Source: Streptomyces albipurpureus (GTDB lineage Bacteria; Actinomycetota; Actinomycetes; Streptomycetales; Streptomycetaceae). Taken from it: a DNA stretch of 64,000 nucleotides. How positions within the stretch are numbered: position 1 is the stretch's first letter; the number at the start of each line of letters is the position of its first letter. The notes under the pieces were generated by a model. It did not search any database, had not been told where the DNA came from, and worked only from the letters and a program-made list of their open reading frames with translations. Shown one piece after another: positions 26,742-35,231 of this stretch. The stretch lies in contig NZ_JAMQAW010000017.1 of the NCBI RefSeq assembly GCF_023701525.1, positions 1 through 64,000 on the forward strand. Direction: 5' to 3'. The position numbers and the translations under genes are program-made.

Positions 26742-29218
26742 CGATACAGCCTACGGCCGCAGTGCGGCCATGGAGTCGCCCCCCTTTGCACATAGAGCTT
26801 CTTCGCCCGGTAGGTCTGCTCCGCCGCCGGGGCGTCCTGAGGGCGCCCGCTGCCGCCCAGGGCACGCCAGGTCCCGGTGTCGAACTGATAGAGCCCGCCG
26901 TAGTTCCCCGACGCGTCCACGGCGGTCGGCCGCCCACCGGACTCGCACTGGGCCAGGGCCGGCCAGTTCAGCCCGTCCGCTCCTTCGACGGAGTTGTCGG
27001 GCATCGGCTGGGTGCCGACCTTGATCTGCTGGGTCACCGGCTCGCGCACCACCTCGTCCGCGATCTTCTTGGGCTTCTGCTGGACACCGTTGACGGTCCG
27101 CAGTTCATAGGTGACCCGCCGGGCACCGGGCCGCCCCTGCTGGGTGACGATCTCGGTGCCCTTGAACAGCTCGGGGTCATCGGTCCTGACCGTGTCGTAG
27201 GGGATCGATTCCTCGCGCACCTCGCGCGACCCGGAGATCCGCATCACGGTGACCGTCTGCCCATCGCGGGGAAAGCTCTCGGGCGCCACGGAGGTGGTGT
27301 CCAGGCTGCCGAGGGTGATGCCCGCCTCGGTCAGCGCCGCGGCGACGGTGGCCGCGTTGGTCCTGATGGTCCGGGCGCGGCCATCGGCCATGAAGGTGAC
27401 CGCCCGTTCGGTGCGCACATCGAGTACGAGGCCCCTGCGGGAGATCGCCAGGGAGCGGGAGGCGGAGAGATAGGCGCCGTCGGCCCGTACCCCGAGCTGC
27501 CGAAGCGCGCCGTCCACCGTGCGGGCGGTGGTCCACACCTGACGGCGCTCACCGTCCAGGGTGAGGGCGACGGGCCGGCCAAAACGCACAACGACCTCAT
27601 CGCCGCTGGTGAGGTCCTGGCCAGGGGCGGGAGCGACGATGTCATGGCGGCCGACGGAGACGCCTTCATCGTGGAGGAGCTCCTCCACGTCGTCGGCGAA
27701 GGTGTGCATCGTGCGGGGAACGCCGTCGACCGTGAGCCGGACGGCCTTGTCGCTGGCGACGAAGGCGGAGGTGCCACCGGCGAGGAAGGCGACGACCAGG
27801 GCCTGTGGGACGAGCCGGCGCAGGGAGTCGGGCCGCTCGGGGGTCCGCCGGCGGTGTGTGGACTTGGGTGGCTCGTCGCGGTCGGGGTGATGGGCGTCGT
27901 GCGCGTCGAAGGTCACGGTGGGCCTAGCCGGTGGGGGTGCCTGGGGTTGGCGTGCGGCGGTGGGGCGGCGATGGTGGGCGCCGGGGTTTCGCTGACGGTC
28001 GGGCGGCACCGCTGCGCTCCCGCATGCGTCGGGGCCCAGGTCCACATCGAGGGCGGGGTCGTACCCACTCAGCCGTGGGGAGGTGGCCGCGGGGTCGAGC
28101 CAGGCGTTGGGTTCAGCCGCGTAACCGGCGGCCGGTTGGTCGTGCTGGCCGGCCGGGGGGCGAAAGGCGAGGGTCGGCCCCGGGGCGAACCGAGGGTCCT
28201 GGCCGGGGCCGGAGTCGACGTGCGGCGGATCGAAGCCGAGGGCCGGTTCGTAGACGATGTGCGGATCGAAACCGAGATACGGGTGGAACGGCGGGTGCTG
28301 CGCGCCGGGGCCGGCGTCGAAGGAGCCAGCCAGCCCCGGCCCACGATCGAAACCGTGGAGTTGCCGCCCCGGTTCAGAACCGTCGGAACCGGGATCGAAG
28401 CCCGACGGGAAACCGGAACCGGAACCGAACTCCGGCGGGAAACCGGGACCGGGACCGTACTGTCGGCCTGGGCCGTCCTCCCCGCCGAGCCCGGTGGCCG
28501 AACCCGGTGCCGCTCCCCACCCAGGATCCGCACCGGGCTCACCGTAGGGGAGGAAGCCACCCGCCCAGTCGTGGCCCTGCCGGCCGGGCTCACCGCCCGC
28601 CCCGGGTTCGGGCCCGTAGTCCGTGGCGAAACCGGGGGCGAACCCGTGCCCCGACACCGGCCGAAGCCCCAGCACTCCGTCCAAGGGGTCATACGAGCCG
28701 AACGCGAACATCTCCGTCGCATCCGCGGCTCCCCCGGTCCCGGCGGCTCCCGAGGCGGGGCCCAGCCCGTCCGGGCCGATCGGGCCGGGCCCCGGTTCGC
28801 GTTCCGAGTGCCCGAGATAGGGGCCGGCCGAGGCGGCCCCGGGCATCCCCGACGACCACCCGGCCCCATCCCAGCCCGATCCGGCCCACGCTCCGGCCTC
28901 GGGCACGAACTCAGGGTCGTACTCGGCGCCGAACCCCGGGACGAAACCCGGGCCGTAGCCGAGCTGATCACCGGGCGTGAAAGAGCCCTCATAGCCGGGG
29001 TGCTGGGAGCCGGGGGCGGATGGAGAGGCGGCGGGTGGAGGGGCGTAGCCGTGCTCGGATGTGTCGTCAGCCGCAGGGACGCCCGAGCCGTGGTGAGCCG
29101 CATGGCCGGGCTCGGGGCCGGGCGGCAAACCGGTTCGGGGCCCGGGGCCTCTGACGCCCGTGTCGCTGGTGCCGCTCGTCGTGTGGTGTCTGCCCTGCGC
29201 ACTGCTCACATCGCTCAC
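26738..29218 (-). CDS. rpfB: Resuscitation-promoting factor RpfB with very long N-terminal tail
   Basis: Cell-surface muralytic protein (lytic transglycosylase) that helps spores or dormant cells regrow. Counting from the GTG at 29218 (GGAG 4 bases upstream) it has 826 residues. Residues 1 to about 460 are low-complexity Gly/Pro/acidic sequence with GSGFPSGF and YGPGF repeats. A transmembrane anchor lies at about 463-488 (ALVVAFLAGGTSAFVAS). Then come DUF348 ubiquitin-like repeats (about 490-665), a G5 domain (about 670-740) and the Rpf catalytic domain with the ALAQCESGG Glu and GNYGGLYQFDTGTW. Usual RpfB proteins are about 360-400 residues, so the tail doubles the length. The gene order tatD-rpfB-ksgA-ispE matches mycobacteria. 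An in-frame extension to 29323 is less likely. Confidence 0.9.
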   Translation of the reverse strand: MSDVSSAQGRHHTTSGTSDTGVRGPGPRTGLPPGPEPGHAAHHGSGVPAADDTSEHGYAPPPAASPSAPGSQHPGYEGSFTPGDQLGYGPGFVPGFGAEYDPEFVPEAGAWAGSGWDGAGWSSGMPGAASAGPYLGHSEREPGPGPIGPDGLGPASGAAGTGGAADATEMFAFGSYDPLDGVLGLRPVSGHGFAPGFATDYGPEPGAGGEPGRQGHDWAGGFLPYGEPGADPGWGAAPGSATGLGGEDGPGRQYGPGPGFPPEFGSGSGFPSGFDPGSDGSEPGRQLHGFDRGPGLAGSFDAGPGAQHPPFHPYLGFDPHIVYEPALGFDPPHVDSGPGQDPRFAPGPTLAFRPPAGQHDQPAAGYAAEPNAWLDPAATSPRLSGYDPALDVDLGPDACGSAAVPPDRQRNPGAHHRRPTAARQPQAPPPARPTVTFDAHDAHHPDRDEPPKSTHRRRTPERPDSLRRLVPQALVVAFLAGGTSAFVASDKAVRLTVDGVPRTMHTFADDVEELLHDEGVSVGRHDIVAPAPGQDLTSGDEVVVRFGRPVALTLDGERRQVWTTARTVDGALRQLGVRADGAYLSASRSLAISRRGLVLDVRTERAVTFMADGRARTIRTNAATVAAALTEAGITLGSLDTTSVAPESFPRDGQTVTVMRISGSREVREESIPYDTVRTDDPELFKGTEIVTQQGRPGARRVTYELRTVNGVQQKPKKIADEVVREPVTQQIKVGTQPMPDNSVEGADGLNWPALAQCESGGRPTAVDASGNYGGLYQFDTGTWRALGGSGRPQDAPAAEQTYRAKKLYVQRGATPWPHCGRRLYR
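27990..29140 (-). repeat. Low-complexity coding region of rpfB
   Basis: Codes for the Gly/Pro-rich cytoplasmic tail. Short direct repeats such as GGAACCGGAACC and GGACCGGGACCG (28380-28465) occur, and Phe/Tyr residues are spaced through Gly-rich runs, resembling a disordered, possibly phase-separating segment. Confidence 0.7.
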
Positions 29219-29366
29219 GACACTCCGTAGGGTCCGGGTCCGGTCCGCTCGATGGCATTGCGGCCGGGACGCTATCGGAGGAACAGTCACTCTCCAAAGC
29301 GATTCGACTACACAGTGTCGCAACGATACGCTTCGCCGCCCCCGAGGGCGCCACCCTTGTTATCTG

Positions 29367-30239
29367 TCAGTAATCGAACGCGGTAGCCGTGTTCGCCGCC
29401 ACCGCCGCGGCCAGCGTGTCCTCGTCCAGCCCCATCACCACCGCCATGGCACGCAGCGTGACCGGAATGAGATACGGGGCGTTAGGCCGTCCGCGGTACG
29501 GCATGGGCGTGAGAAACGGCGCGTCCGTCTCCACGAGGACCAGTTCACGCGGGGCGATGGCGAGCGCGTCCCGCAGCGGCTGAGCGTTCTTGAAGGTCAC
29601 ATTGCCCGCGAACGACAGGTAGTAGCCGGCGGCGGCACAGATCTCCGCCATCTCGGCATCACCCGAGTAGCAGTGGAAAATCGTCCGTTCCGGTGCACCC
29701 TCTTCGGTGAGAATGCGCAGCACATCGGCATGGGCGTCACGATCGTGGATCACCAGGGCTTTCCCATGCCGTTTGGCGATCTCGATGTGCGCCCGAAACG
29801 ATCGCTCCTGCGCGGCGATGCCCTCCGGGCCGGTCCGGAAGTAGTCGAGGCCGGTCTCGCCCACCGCACGGACGTGCGGCAGTGCGGCCAGCGCGTCGAT
29901 CTCGGAGAGCGCGTCATCGAGGGCGCTGTCACCGCCCGCTTCCCGCGCGATCTGGCGCGGTCCTTCGCCACCGGGCTCCCCCAGCACGATCCGCGGTGCC
30001 TCATTGGGGTGAAGTGCCACGGCCGCGTGCACCGCGTCGTGGTCGGCTGCCGTCTGGGCAGCCCACCGGGCCCCTTTGATGTCGCAGCCGACCTGCACCA
30101 CGGTGGTCACCCCAACGGCCGCGGCCCGGGCGAGCGCCTCCTCCACCGTGCCCTCCTGCATGTCCAGGTGGGTGTGGGAGTCGGCGACCGGAACCCTCAA
30201 GGGCTCGGGCAGCGGCGGCGGGGCGGACTTGGCACTCAT
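29367..30239 (-). CDS. tatD: TatD-family metal-dependent DNase
   Basis: Amidohydrolase-fold deoxyribonuclease implicated in DNA quality control and degradation. The 290-residue protein shows the metal ligands DSHTHLD at residue about 20, GETGLDYFRTG, IHDRDAH, HCYSGD and ETDAPFL. Start ATG at 30239 has AGGA 8-9 bases upstream. It lies just upstream of rpfB on the same strand, with a short GC hairpin between. The zinc-ribbon gene ends 33 bp before it, so the three could share a transcript. Confidence 0.94.
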   Translation of the reverse strand: MSAKSAPPPLPEPLRVPVADSHTHLDMQEGTVEEALARAAAVGVTTVVQVGCDIKGARWAAQTAADHDAVHAAVALHPNEAPRIVLGEPGGEGPRQIAREAGGDSALDDALSEIDALAALPHVRAVGETGLDYFRTGPEGIAAQERSFRAHIEIAKRHGKALVIHDRDAHADVLRILTEEGAPERTIFHCYSGDAEMAEICAAAGYYLSFAGNVTFKNAQPLRDALAIAPRELVLVETDAPFLTPMPYRGRPNAPYLIPVTLRAMAVVMGLDEDTLAAAVAANTATAFDY

Positions 30240-30272
30240 GGGCGCGATCCTACGAGGCCCACGCCCTCGGGC

Positions 30273-30743
30273 TCATCTGCGGTGGAAGGGGTGCAGCAGG
30301 TCGGAGAGGTGCCAGTGGTGCTGCTTGGCCGGTGGGCCCTGCTGCCTGGCCTGCTCGGGCTCCGCGGCCGGCCCGGAGTCGATCTCGTCTTCGCTCTTGT
30401 CTCCCGTGCCCAGTGGGCCGGCTGGCCGCGAGGACCTCAAGGACTTCTTCTGGCGAATGGGACGCGTCGGGGTGGTGCCCATGGACCGGGCCATCAGATC
30501 CAGGACCGAGGAGACCTGTCCGGCCCTCATGATCCTGACGACATGCCCTCCGCAGTTCATGCACGTGGGGCTGGAAAGCGGGGACGGCACCCGCTCGCCC
30601 GCCGCCTTGTACACGACGTACTCCTGCCCCTGGCTGTCCATGTGATGCTCGATGTCGTAGGCCTGCTCCCAGCCGTGCCCGCAGCGCATACAAGCGAAGG
30701 CGTATGCCTCATGGACCCTGGCGGTGCCCGCGATCTCACTCAT
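30273..30743 (-). CDS. Small zinc-ribbon-like protein
   Basis: A 156-residue protein of unknown function. Two Cys pairs, CMRCGHGW (about 17-24) and CMNCGGH (about 60-66), form a probable zinc ribbon. The rest is polar, with a Gln/Pro/His-rich C-terminus. The ATG at 30743 has AAGGAG 5 bases upstream, which sets the start well inside a longer open frame. It sits between rsmI and tatD on the same strand; such proteins are widespread in Streptomyces. It may bind nucleic acid, but nothing more can be said. Confidence 0.8.
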   Translation of the reverse strand: MSEIAGTARVHEAYAFACMRCGHGWEQAYDIEHHMDSQGQEYVVYKAAGERVPSPLSSPTCMNCGGHVVRIMRAGQVSSVLDLMARSMGTTPTRPIRQKKSLRSSRPAGPLGTGDKSEDEIDSGPAAEPEQARQQGPPAKQHHWHLSDLLHPFHRR

Positions 30744-30872
30744 GCCTGCTCCTTTCCACTGCCCCAGTGGACGCCCATTCCGGCGGGAGCGCATCAGCGC
30801 CTGTCGAATCATGGTGTGCTCTTTGGCCTTCCCATGCCTAGAGGGCTCTGGACACGGTCTGGGCTTTGCTTT

Positions 30873-31814
30873 CTACCGTAGTCCTTTACCGTCTGCGGGG
30901 GCTGATCGAGCCGTGTTCTTTGCCGCCACCACCGCATCAAAGACCTCGCGCTTGGGAATTCCCGCCGCTGCCGCGACCGCGGCGATCGCCTCCTTGCGCC
31001 GCTCCCCCGCCTCCTCGCGCACCAGCACCCTGCGCACCAACTCATCGGGATCAAGCTCTCCGGGGGGCGCGTCCGGAGCGCCTTCGACGACGACGGTGAT
31101 CTCACCGCGCACCCCCTGAGCCGCCCACTCGGCCAGCTCACCCAGACCGCCGCGCTTGATCTCCTCGTAGGTCTTGGTCAGCTCCCGGCAGACGGCGGCC
31201 CGGCGATCGGCCCCAAACACCTCGGCCATGGCGGCGAGGGTGTCATCGAGCCGGTGCGGCGCCTCGAAGTAGACGAGGGTGCGGCGCTCGTTCACGTTCT
31301 CCCGCAGTCGGGCCAGGCGCTCTCCGGCCTTGCGGGGCAGGAATCCCTCAAAGCAGAAACGGTCGACCGGAAGACCGGAGAGGGCCAGCGCGGTGAGCAC
31401 GGCGGACGGACCGGGGACCGCGGTGACCCGGATGTCCTGGGCCACGGCGGCGGCGACCAGGCGGTAGCCGGGGTCGGAGACGGAGGGCATGCCGGCGTCG
31501 GTGACCAGCAGGACACGGGCTCCGCCGGTGAGGGCCTCGACCAGTTCCGGGGTGCGGGCGGACTCATTGCCCTCGAAGTAGGAGAGGACCCGGCCCTTGA
31601 TCTGGATACCGAGGGCTCCGGTGAGCCGGCGCAGCCGTCGGGTGTCCTCGGCGGCGACGACATCGGCGCCGGCCAGTTCGGCGGCCAGCCGGGGCGGGGC
31701 GTCCGCCATATCGCCGATGGGTGTCCCGGCGAGGATCAGCAGACCGGCGGAGGGGTCCCCCGACAGCGGTCCGAGGGGATTTTCAGGGGGCGGCTCAGTC
31801 GTCACATCGGCCAT
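30873..31814 (-). CDS. rsmI: 16S rRNA (cytidine1402-2'-O)-methyltransferase
   Basis: SAM-dependent enzyme that methylates the 2'-OH of C1402 in the ribosomal decoding centre. The 313-residue protein has the tetrapyrrole-methylase fold motifs LAGTPIGDMADAP, AAEDTRRLRRL, VTDAGMPSVSDPGY and AVPGPSAVLTAL, and ends with a helix-turn-helix-like Lys/Ala-rich domain. The ATG at 31814 is preceded by GGGA, a weak site; the frame stays open further upstream without family similarity. It is divergent from pmt. Confidence 0.94.
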   Translation of the reverse strand: MADVTTEPPPENPLGPLSGDPSAGLLILAGTPIGDMADAPPRLAAELAGADVVAAEDTRRLRRLTGALGIQIKGRVLSYFEGNESARTPELVEALTGGARVLLVTDAGMPSVSDPGYRLVAAAVAQDIRVTAVPGPSAVLTALALSGLPVDRFCFEGFLPRKAGERLARLRENVNERRTLVYFEAPHRLDDTLAAMAEVFGADRRAAVCRELTKTYEEIKRGGLGELAEWAAQGVRGEITVVVEGAPDAPPGELDPDELVRRVLVREEAGERRKEAIAAVAAAAGIPKREVFDAVVAAKNTARSAPADGKGLR

Positions 31815-32139
31815 TGTCCCAGCGCGCCCGGCCGCCGCCGGCCATCCGGCCCGGTCCGCGGTGGCCCGGGCCCGTTTCCCGGTCTCCCCAGGAACCCGCG
31901 AACTGTGGGGACCATCACGCGCATCCCGTTCCCAGAAGCGGTTCCCTCTTCGGTGCGGACGTCTTCCGGAACCCTGGCGCGACGTTGGACTCCGGGCTCT
32001 CGGGGCGCTGAGCCGGCGCCCGGGGCGGGGACTTGGGGCGCGGGTGCGCCGGTCGAGGGAGGCGGAAAAACCCGGGTGCGACACGGGTGCCGGACCAGGC
32101 CAGTGGGGGCGGACGCACACTTGGACCGGCGAGGTTCCC
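31815..32139. other. Divergent rsmI-pmt intergenic region
   Basis: About 325 bp of very GC-rich sequence without a convincing gene. Both promoters should lie here; only the pmt -10 box at 32140 is recognisable. Confidence 0.4.
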
Positions 32140-32145
32140 TACGAT
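32140..32145 (+). promoter_or_regulatory. -10 box of probable leaderless pmt promoter
   Basis: TACGAT is followed by 6 bases and the pmt GTG. No Shine-Dalgarno sequence precedes the start, which fits a leaderless transcript. A matching -35 box is not obvious. Confidence 0.4.
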
Positions 32146-32151
32146 GGCGCG

Positions 32152-33876
32152 GTGACCAGTACCGCGCCACAGACCGTCCAGGGCAGGGACGCCGACGAAC
32201 AGCCGCCCAGTTGGCAGCAGCGGCTGCGTAGATTCGGCTACTCGCCCCGGCCCGTGATCGGGCTGCGCGAACGCCTGGTCCCGCCGTACACCCGCCCGTC
32301 CGAACGGATCTGGCCGGTGTTCGGCATCCGTCCGGCATGGGTGAACCCACTGCTGCGGGCTTCCGCCTGGGGCGGTCCGCTGCTCGTGGCGCTGATCGCG
32401 GGCGTACTGCGGTTTTGGAACCTGGGCAAACCACACGCGGTGATATTCGATGAGACGTACTACGCGAAGGACGCGTGGGCGCTGATCAACCAGGGGTACG
32501 AGGGTGCCTGGCCCAAGGAGATCGACAAGAAGATCCTGAGGGACCCCTCGTCCATCGAGATCCCCATCGATCCCGGGTATGTGGTCCATCCCCCGGTCGG
32601 AAAATGGATCATCGGCATCGGGGAGAAGCTCTTCGACTTCACCCCGTTCGGCTGGCGCTTCATGCTCGCCGTGCTGGGCACCCTGTCGGTGCTGATGATC
32701 TGCCGCATCGGGCGTCGCTTGTTCCGCTCGACGTTCCTCGGCTGCCTCGCGGGACTGCTGCTGGCCGTGGACGGGCTGCACTTCGTGATGAGCCGTACGG
32801 CTCTGCTCGACCTGGTGCTGATGTTCTTCGTGGTGGCCGCTTTCGGCTGTCTGATCATCGATCGGGACTGGGCGCGGGCCAGACTCGCGGCCGCGCTGCC
32901 GATGGACGAGACCGGGGTGCTACGGCCGAACGAGCGGATCGCCGCGACCCTGAGGCTCGGCTGGCGGCCGTGGCGGATCGCGGCGGGTGTGATGCTCGGG
33001 CTGGCCGCCGGCACCAAGTGGAACGGCCTCTATGTGATGGTCGCCTTCTGTGTGATGGCCGTGGTGTGGGATGTGGGAGCACGGCGCACGGCGGGCGCGA
33101 AGCGCCCCTATCGCGCGGTGCTCACCAGGGACCTGGCCCCCGCGTTCCTCTCCACCGTGCCGGTGGCGATCACCACCTACATGCTCTCCTGGTCGGGCTG
33201 GATCTTCACGGACAAGGGCTACTTCCGCGACTGGGCGGAGACCGACGGCAAGGACTCCTCCTGGAGTTGGCTCCTGCCGGACTGGCTGCGCAGCTTCTGG
33301 CACTACGAGAACGAGGTCTTCGACTTCCATGTCAGCCTGACCTCGGGTCACACCTACCAGTCGAACCCGTGGAGCTGGATCGTCCTGGGCCGGCCGGTCT
33401 CCTACTACTACGAGGACCCGAAGGCGGGCCAGGACGGCTGTCCGGCCGACACCGCCGACAAGTGCGCGAGCGAGGTGCTGGCGCTGGGCACTCCGCTGCT
33501 GTGGTGGGCGGCCTGTTTCGCGATCTGCTACATCCTGTGGCGCTGGTTCTTCCGCCGCGACTGGCGCGCGGGCGCCATCGCCTGCGCCATCGCCGCCGGT
33601 TGGGTGCCGTGGTTCCTCTACCAGGAACGCACGATCTTCCTCTTCTACGCGGTCGTCTTCGTGCCGTTCCTCTGTCTGGCCGTGACGATGATGATCGGCG
33701 CGATCCTCGGGCCACCGGGTTCCAACGAGCGACGGCGGGCGATCGGAGCGATCGGCGCCGGGGTCCTGGTGCTGCTGATCATTTGGAACTTCATCTACTT
33801 CCATCCGCTGTACACCGGAGCACCGATCCCGGTGGACGACTGGCGCGACCGGATGTGGCTGGATACCTGGGTCTAG
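32152..33876 (+). CDS. pmt: Polyprenyl-phosphate-mannose protein O-mannosyltransferase
   Basis: GT39-family integral membrane enzyme that transfers mannose from polyprenyl phosphate to exported proteins. The S. coelicolor orthologue is needed for infection by phage phiC31 and for cell-envelope integrity. The 574-residue protein has about ten hydrophobic helices and the conserved luminal Asp-Glu in IFDETYYAKDAW near residue 105, with VHPPVGKW and SRTALLD further on. The GTG at 32152 is the start that leaves the typical polar N-terminus, and it lies 6 bases after a TACGAT box. Acceptors may include nearby cell-wall proteins such as the PBP and propeller proteins; this is only inference. Confidence 0.94.
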   Translation: MTSTAPQTVQGRDADEQPPSWQQRLRRFGYSPRPVIGLRERLVPPYTRPSERIWPVFGIRPAWVNPLLRASAWGGPLLVALIAGVLRFWNLGKPHAVIFDETYYAKDAWALINQGYEGAWPKEIDKKILRDPSSIEIPIDPGYVVHPPVGKWIIGIGEKLFDFTPFGWRFMLAVLGTLSVLMICRIGRRLFRSTFLGCLAGLLLAVDGLHFVMSRTALLDLVLMFFVVAAFGCLIIDRDWARARLAAALPMDETGVLRPNERIAATLRLGWRPWRIAAGVMLGLAAGTKWNGLYVMVAFCVMAVVWDVGARRTAGAKRPYRAVLTRDLAPAFLSTVPVAITTYMLSWSGWIFTDKGYFRDWAETDGKDSSWSWLLPDWLRSFWHYENEVFDFHVSLTSGHTYQSNPWSWIVLGRPVSYYYEDPKAGQDGCPADTADKCASEVLALGTPLLWWAACFAICYILWRWFFRRDWRAGAIACAIAAGWVPWFLYQERTIFLFYAVVFVPFLCLAVTMMIGAILGPPGSNERRRAIGAIGAGVLVLLIIWNFIYFHPLYTGAPIPVDDWRDRMWLDTWV

Positions 33877-34051
33877 CCGACCCGCGCAGGGACGCCCAGG
33901 GGAAGTCGGCAACCCTGGGCGTACCCCGTTCGGCCCCTCTCCTCACCACGAACGACCAGGGCAAACGTGAGGATCAGTCAGGGAATCCAGCCCGGAACAG
34001 GTCACGAAAAACGCTATTGGGTCACGGGTCAGTAGCGACTGGACAAATGAC

Positions 34052-34080
34052 TTGACCCGCACACTTCAAGCCCCTAGGTT
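34052..34080 (+). promoter_or_regulatory. Predicted housekeeping-sigma promoter
   Basis: TTGACC (34052-34057), 17-bp spacer, TAGGTT (34075-34080) is an excellent match to the Streptomyces HrdB consensus. It lies 55 bp before the DUF805 gene. Confidence 0.75.
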
Positions 34081-34135
34081 TCGCTGGCCTAGTCCGTCGG
34101 GACAGGCTTCCGTCGCAGTCCTATGGGGGGACGCT

Positions 34136-34492
34136 TTGAACTGGTACCTGGATGTCGTCAAGAAGTACGCGGAGTTCAGCGGCCGTGCGCGCCGCAAGGA
34201 ATACTGGATGTTCTTCCTGTTCAACGCCATCATCAGCCTTGTGCTGGTGCTTGTCGACCTCGCCCTCAGCACTTACCCGATCATCACCGGGATCTATGTG
34301 CTCGCCCTCTTCCTGCCCAACCTGGGCCTGGTGGTGCGGCGGCTGCACGACACCGACCGGTCGGGCTGGTGGATTCTGATCGGTCTGGTCCCGATCGTGG
34401 GCGGCATCGCGATGTTCGTGTTCTCCGTCCTGGAGGGTCAGCCGCACGACAACAAGTACGGCCCGAACCCCAAGGCGATCCAGTCCTACTGA
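34136..34492 (+). CDS. DUF805 membrane protein
   Basis: A 118-residue protein with the DUF805 hallmark start NWYLDVVKKYAEFSGRARR, then EYWMFFLFN, about three to four hydrophobic helices, and the conserved VRRLHDTDRSGWW. Function is unknown. The TTG at 34136 is preferred over an in-frame ATG at 34052: GGGGGG stands 5 bases upstream and family members begin at this point, and the ATG would overlap the promoter. Its own promoter and a T-tailed terminator make it a monocistronic unit. Confidence 0.9.
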   Translation: MNWYLDVVKKYAEFSGRARRKEYWMFFLFNAIISLVLVLVDLALSTYPIITGIYVLALFLPNLGLVVRRLHDTDRSGWWILIGLVPIVGGIAMFVFSVLEGQPHDNKYGPNPKAIQSY

Positions 34493-34500
34493 CGCCGTGC

Positions 34501-34535
34501 GCTGGCCGGCCGGGACCGCTCCCCGGCCGGCCAGC
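34501..34535 (+). terminator. Terminator with T-tract
   Basis: A perfect 14-bp stem (34501-34514 with 34522-34535), 7-nt loop, followed by CCTTTTT. The T-run is uncommon in this genome type and makes it a classical intrinsic terminator. Confidence 0.92.
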
Positions 34536-34593
34536 CCTTTTTCGCCTGCGGCCCACCCGTCCTACGGACCGGTGGGCCCTCGCCATCCGAAGC

Positions 34594-35022
34594 TCACTCG
34601 GTGAGCTCCGCGACCGCGGTGACCTTGGCGACGCGGACCCTGACGGTCAGTGCGCCCGGACCGCTGTTGCGTTCCCCCACGCTCTGTGCGACGTCCTCAC
34701 CCATATAGCGGGCCGCGATCTGCGTCGCCCAGTGAAGCGCCTGTTCAGGGTCCTCACTCACTTCGGCCTGCCCCTGGAGAAGCGCGAAGGCAAACGGCGG
34801 ATCATCGTCCTCCACACAGATCGCCACCCTGCCGTCCCGGCGCAGACTGCGCCCCTTGACCGACTCCTTGTCGGTGTTGAACACCAGCTCGTCCCCGTCC
34901 AGGAGGAACCACACGGGAGCGACATGGGGGCTGCCGTCGGCCCGTACGGTGGAGAGCTTCGCGGTGCGGGTGCCCTCTGAGACGAACTTCCGCCACTCGT
35001 GCTTCGTCATCGTCTTCGCCAT
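34594..35022 (-). CDS. PPOX-fold (probably F420-dependent) oxidoreductase
   Basis: A 142-residue split-barrel protein of the pyridoxamine-phosphate-oxidase-like family. The start MTKHEWRKFVSEGTRTAKLSTVRADGSPH, the segment VAPVWFLLDGDELVF and the basic KGRSLRRDGRVAICVE resemble actinobacterial F420-binding members such as the Rv1155 group. The substrate is unknown, and FMN instead of F420 remains possible. The ATG at 35022 has GGGG 3-6 bases upstream. It is convergent with the DUF805 gene and divergent from the PBP gene. Confidence 0.85.
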   Translation of the reverse strand: MAKTMTKHEWRKFVSEGTRTAKLSTVRADGSPHVAPVWFLLDGDELVFNTDKESVKGRSLRRDGRVAICVEDDDPPFAFALLQGQAEVSEDPEQALHWATQIAARYMGEDVAQSVGERNSGPGALTVRVRVAKVTAVAELTE

Positions 35023-35144
35023 TGCCCCATCCTCGGACAGGGGCGGCGGGGCGAGCGGTTCGGCACGCCGGGCACCCACCGAGGGGTCTGCCGAGGAGCC
35101 GTCCGGGCGCCCCGACCCATCTGTCGCGGTCCCGTAACAGTCCC

Positions 35145-35172
35145 CGGACACTTCGGCGACGTCCCGTAGGGT
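35145..35172 (+). promoter_or_regulatory. Possible PBP promoter
   Basis: CGGACA (35145-35150), 16-bp spacer, TAGGGT (35167-35172). The -10 is good and the -35 weak. Transcription would start about 17 nt downstream of -10 region's start, just before the palindrome at 35189. Confidence 0.45.
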
Positions 35173-35188
35173 GCAAGCGACACCTTCT

Positions 35189-35206
35189 TCTTGAACGTGT
35201 TCAAGA
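35189..35206. promoter_or_regulatory. 18-bp palindrome in PBP leader
   Basis: TCTTGAAC-GT-GTTCAAGA is a perfect 8-2-8 palindrome just after the predicted transcription start and 10 bp before the ribosome binding site. It suits a repressor operator. The GAAC/GTTC spacing is 2, not the 4 of the actinobacterial LexA box. Confidence 0.6.
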
Positions 35207-35231
35207 GAATTCCGGGGAGGAACTGCACACC

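Noticed and set aside
26762..29230. 822-codon open frame antisense to rpfB
   Set aside because: Gly/Arg/Pro-rich translation of the low-complexity rpfB segment; no recognisable domain.
35189..35206. LexA (SOS) box upstream of the PBP gene
   Set aside because: The GAAC and GTTC half-sites are separated by 2 bases; the actinobacterial SOS box needs 4.
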